In this document: positions 59,903-64,000 of the stretch, piece by piece | How the letters are laid out: each line of letters begins with the position of its first letter | Position numbering within the stretch: position 1 is the stretch's first letter | Source of the DNA: Tyto alba | Taxonomy: Eukaryota > Chordata > Aves > Strigiformes > Tytonidae | Assembly (NCBI RefSeq): GCF_018691265.1 | Contig: NW_024881321.1 | Coordinates: 22,046,198 to 22,110,197 of the forward strand | DNA: 64,000 bases | Direction of reading: 5' to 3' | The notes under the pieces: generated by a model | Told to the model about the DNA's origin: nothing | Seen by the model: only the letters and a program-made list of their open reading frames with translations | Databases searched by the model: none | Program-made: the position numbers and the translations under genes

Positions 59903-62900
59903 TAGAACAGATTAAAAAACCCTACAGGAATACAGCATGACAAGCTGTGAGTAGGATGGAGAAAAGATAACTCAGTAGATAGTCTTGAAAAGTTATGTCA
60001 GACAAGAGATACAATGGTAGGCAAAGTAGAGAAAAGTGCCGACTGGAAAGATGAATAGACTCCCTTTAACATGACTAGAACATGAATGACAAAAGACAGA
60101 ATTGGAAGATGTGCTGTTTCCATCCAGCAGTGAAATCAACGCAGTTTTCTCTTTCCCATTTCAGATATGAAAAGATAATGCCATTATGCACCTCTGAAAA
60201 GGAAGTTTAGAGCAGGTCTTCACTTTGTTGCCATGATATTCATTGTATATCAACTTCCATTACGTGGACTCTAAAATTTCTATTTCTTTCTCCTGCCATC
60301 TCTGCTGCTCCAGCTCTCAGAACATGTTTGCTTCATTCTTTCCATGTGCTCTGCTTTTCACACCGAGTGAACTGTGTGGAAAAAGGAAAAGTAATGGTGT
60401 GCTAGTATTGGGAAGCAAGATACAAAGTAGAATGCAGTGGATATAAAAAAAATAATTTTGACAAGAAAAATAAGAACGACTGTTATAAATTGCATCTAAT
60501 TTTCAGAAACATGAGTAAACAGACCCTTGGGCTTGATCTACAGGATAAGCTGGAATAGTTCATACTGACTTACTTTAGCAGGACTGTGGGAACTTCATTA
60601 CATAATACAGAGATATTCTCAGCTCTTTAGGAACCAAAATTCTTATTGAGGCATGATGAAAACTTGTAGTGAAAATGCTAAAAATAGTCATAGGTGACCC
60701 TGAAAATGTACACATTTTCTATTAAATTTCCAAGATTCGTATTTCTTACTTGAGTAGTCTTTAAGGAAAATGAAATGCCTTTCTTTATACATGGTGGAAT
60801 TAGCTATGATTTTAAAAGATGTCTGGTCATTGTCTTTTCAATGGAGTGCCTCTTTCCCCTCCATAAACACAGATATGCTTTTCTGAAATATCTGTAAGAT
60901 TTGTATTTTTAAAATAATTTTAGCTCAAAAAATTTGAGCTTCTGTTGCTTGCAGAGAAGAACATGTTCTTCAGAAAGAGACACTTGAATTTCATCATGGC
61001 AGAAATGAAATGACACAAGGGTCATAACAGCAAAAAATCATACATGGAGAGTCAGAGAAAGACAGAGGAGGAAGCTCTAAAATGGTGTAACTATTGCAGT
61101 TTGTACCAGGCAAGAATTACGCTAGCGGCATTAAGGCATATATTCCATTCCTGAAAATGAAACAGTTTAGAAGAGGTGCATTTGTGTCAAAGGAAAAATA
61201 AAAATGGTGACTGTGTCACACATGACTTTAAGAGACAGGGGAGGGTTATAGAAAGAATTATCAGTGGAAGAGAGATGCAGCTGTGCATGTATCAGTTTAC
61301 GTCAGTTTCTATCTGATTTCTAGGACAAATTGATGCCTGAAGCTAATGTACACAGGGCTTCTAACTAGCTTCTTTAACTGGTTGTTTTACATGGAGCCAG
61401 ATAATATCGTTAAGCAACAAAATGCTATAATGAACTGAGGATAGCACTTGAAATATAAGCTATACTATTTTTTTTAGGCTGGTGAAACACAGATTGCTTT
61501 CAGTTATTTTTCTTGGCAGGACTGTTTTTTCTGTCCATAGCCTGTCAGGCTAGCATAGTTCCCAGATGGTTATAAGGCTCTAGGGCACCTGTATAACTCA
61601 CATTAAAGTATAACAGAAATGTAGTGCGTAATATTTATATATTTACATTTCAGATCTTCCTCCATTCAAAGCAAAACACAGATGTTTTATTTTCACCCTG
61701 ACCATTACCCTGTGATATTCCACTCAGCCCATATCACCACTCGTTGTTAGTTTATAGTAATGTTACTGCATTCCCCTTCCTTCTAACCTTTCTGTAAAGC
61801 TATCTGTGAACTAACACATCTCCTATAGCCCAAACAAGAAAGCAGTCTACAAGGAGATGGTTTTGCTACATAAGTTTAGCATAATTTTTTAAGGTGTTCT
61901 TTTTTACACTGCTCAGACTTATCGATGAGGTGTTATTTCTCTTATCTTCAAACCTGGTTTCTGCCTGCCTTCCTGTTTGCCATGTGCATCATCTGCACCA
62001 TCTGGAGTGACTTTTCGACAATGAGTGAGAGCACAGCATTAAAATATCTGAATTCCCATATTGAAAATTGGCAGTGTTACTTCCCAGCGTTGTTAAAACA
62101 GCTTTCTTTTTATTATTCTGTGAATAGTAGAAACTTAACATACCAAAATTATGTGATAAACCTAGTGTGTACATAAGGAAAACATTAATATTTGAGATTT
62201 TGGTGGATATATACTTGCAAAGAAGATTTTTTTATAAATCCTCAGATAAAGAAAGACTTTTCAATAAGTAAATATACTGTTGATTGTGAAATAGTCTCCC
62301 CAAAAGGCTTTGTTTCATATATCCTTATCCTCAGTTAAGGATGACAGAATCTATACTCAACTTTGATAATAATTTCAGGAGCCCACAATTTATCACATTC
62401 ACTGGCACTATTCATGTTAGTCACATGATTTAAAGACAGAATAATGTCCCTGAGTATTTATACAAATAATTGTGAAGCTTTGATTAAAAAAAAAAAAATA
62501 AATATTTCAAGAGTGTAAAGAAAACATACATTTAGCTCTATTTGGTAGGTCATTGAGGAAATATTACATGCTGACATGTAAAATGTGTGGTATTCTTTAG
62601 AAACATACTGAAAAGCAGTTTGAAAACATGAGCTATGAACTGGACAAACCCCATAAAATTAAGGCAATGAGACATGGAAATAATTAGTTCATTTCAGGTA
62701 AAATACATTTAATTAGACTACTCAGTATTCAGTTAGATTTTGGAGGTGATATTTCAATAGAAAACCTAACAAAAATATGTTACTCTTAGGGGTTTTTGTT
62801 GCTTGAAGGTTTTTGTTATGAAATGTTATGCTGCTTTGTATTACTCTGATAAATTATGTTCTCTATTAAGATTAGATCTCTCTGCTTGGGAGGATGCTGT

Positions 62901-63700
62901 GGTAGATAGAAAATGCAGAAACTGGATGAAGGATTTCTACATGTAATCATATTTATTTTAATATATTGGAATGTATGCATTAATCACTTCTTGTCCCTAT
63001 CTGTTCTATTGAATAGACCTACAACTTGAATGAGAATTGTACTGTATATTTATCTGCCAGTTACTATTTAACAAGCAAAGTACCTGAGGCAGTTATATTT
63101 AAGATTTTTTTTAATCACTTTGTTAAAATGACAGTAAGTTTTCTAGTCAGTTTTTCAGATATATTTTTTTTCTCCCATTCAAACGTTACAGTACCACAAA
63201 AGATTAACAGGAAAGCATTAGGAATTAATCCAGAAAGTGCAGAATTAAAAGAGAACTGAAGACAAGGATCTTAAGGTTTTTGAATATCAATCTATTTTAT
63301 TTGGAGTAAGATTATCATAGGTGTGGAGCACAATGACCCACAGCATAACACTGATGTCCCTTTGACTCCATGAAGATATTTTCAGAATTTTCCCAGGTCT
63401 CTCTCCATTTCTTATTGCTAATGTATGAAAATGCAGAAAGAAATAGAAGCTATATTTGTAATTTTAGGGTAAATCTTAGACCCCTCTGCTGTAAGAGTCA
63501 ATGGTATATATTTTAAATAAATCATAATTGTAAAATTGGAAGTAGTTCTCAGCTTTGGGGAATGGTAAAAGCTCTGTGTTGTCATGCAGATGCTCGTGCA
63601 TGCATGCACAAGCATACACACACACAAACAAGCCATAGGTGCAAAACTCACAAATGGAGGGCTCAAGACCTGACATCAGGCTGAGAAAATAACTTTCATT
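57449..63700. other. AT-rich intergenic stretch
   Basis: No gene or named repeat is recognised. It holds A-rich runs at 59825-59840 and 59871-59895. Frames of 60-83 codons (for example 60243-60446, 61925-62176, 63026-63259) have no domain. Confidence 0.45.
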
Positions 63701-63747
63701 ATGTATGTATGTATGTATGTATGTATGTATGTATGTATGTATGTATG

Positions 63748-63812
<65 letters not shown>
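63701..63812. repeat. Compound microsatellite (ATGT)12(ATCT)16
   Basis: Twelve uninterrupted ATGT units (63701-63748) switch directly to sixteen ATCT units (63749-63812). Perfect tetranucleotide repeats of this length are usually polymorphic. Confidence 0.97.
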
Positions 63813-64000
63813 GTTTAATTAGTATCACATAGATTATTATGTATAAAAATATTAGTAATTTTCTAGTCATCTTTTTGAAAATAAAGTTTATAACAGTTAT
63901 AACAATAGAAACCTTGCAGGATTGACTCTCTGTATAAGAAGACAATGATTATTATTTCAAAGAAGTAAAATTATTCTCTGACAGATTGTGCATATAAAAT

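Noticed and set aside
63701..63812. CRISPR-like regular repeat
   Set aside because: Simple tetranucleotide repeat with no spacers, in a vertebrate-type context.

Overview
This window looks like gene-poor, AT-rich nuclear DNA from a bird. The main evidence is the repeat content. There are several decayed CR1 LINEs, some with ORF2 endonuclease and reverse-transcriptase remnants, and many GC-richer LTRs that start TG and end CA and carry 4-6 bp target-site duplications (TSDs). That pairing is typical of avian genomes. I see no operons, phage, CRISPR array, rRNA or tRNA, and no intact protein-coding gene. The species and chromosome cannot be fixed from the sequence.

Layout. Positions 1240-5580 hold one long, old CR1 on the plus strand, broken by an unexplained insert, a reverse CR1 fragment and a solo LTR. 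Positions 7465-9745 hold a second plus-strand CR1 hit by two different solo LTRs (7676-8743 and 8891-9534). A further LTR lies at 10563-11552. Positions 12427-15230 hold a minus-strand CR1, also hit by two solo LTRs (12716-13357 and 13992-14757). LTRs 8891-9534 and 12716-13357 are near-identical copies in opposite orientation. Positions 20795-24927 form an LTR cluster that includes an LTR nested inside an LTR (22893-23570 within 22148-23804) and an LTR that has lost its promoter region (24460-24927). Single LTRs follow at 25221, 28740 and 31409, and two lie almost back to back at 51787 and 52314. Counting the nested copy there are fifteen LTRs, about 10.9 kb, and none has gag, pol or env beside it. 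They therefore read as solo LTRs left by LTR-LTR recombination.

The rest, above all 15.2-20.8 kb, 33.2-40.7 kb, 42.8-51.8 kb and 53-64 kb, is AT-rich DNA with homopolymer runs, short tandem repeats, a (ATGT)12(ATCT)16 microsatellite and an old hAT-type miniature transposon (57148-57440). A few exon-like segments occur. The best set lies on the minus strand (49393-49428, 48572-48604, 37060-37186, 30239-30373). These have splice-like borders, open frames that join in phase and a hydrophobic product, so part of a membrane-protein gene with long introns could cross the window. I do not recognise the protein, and splice-like motifs also arise by chance in 64 kb.

I found no convincing new biological system. 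The points most worth a second look are the candidate exon chain, the inverted twin LTRs, the LTR-in-LTR nest and the hAT relic.
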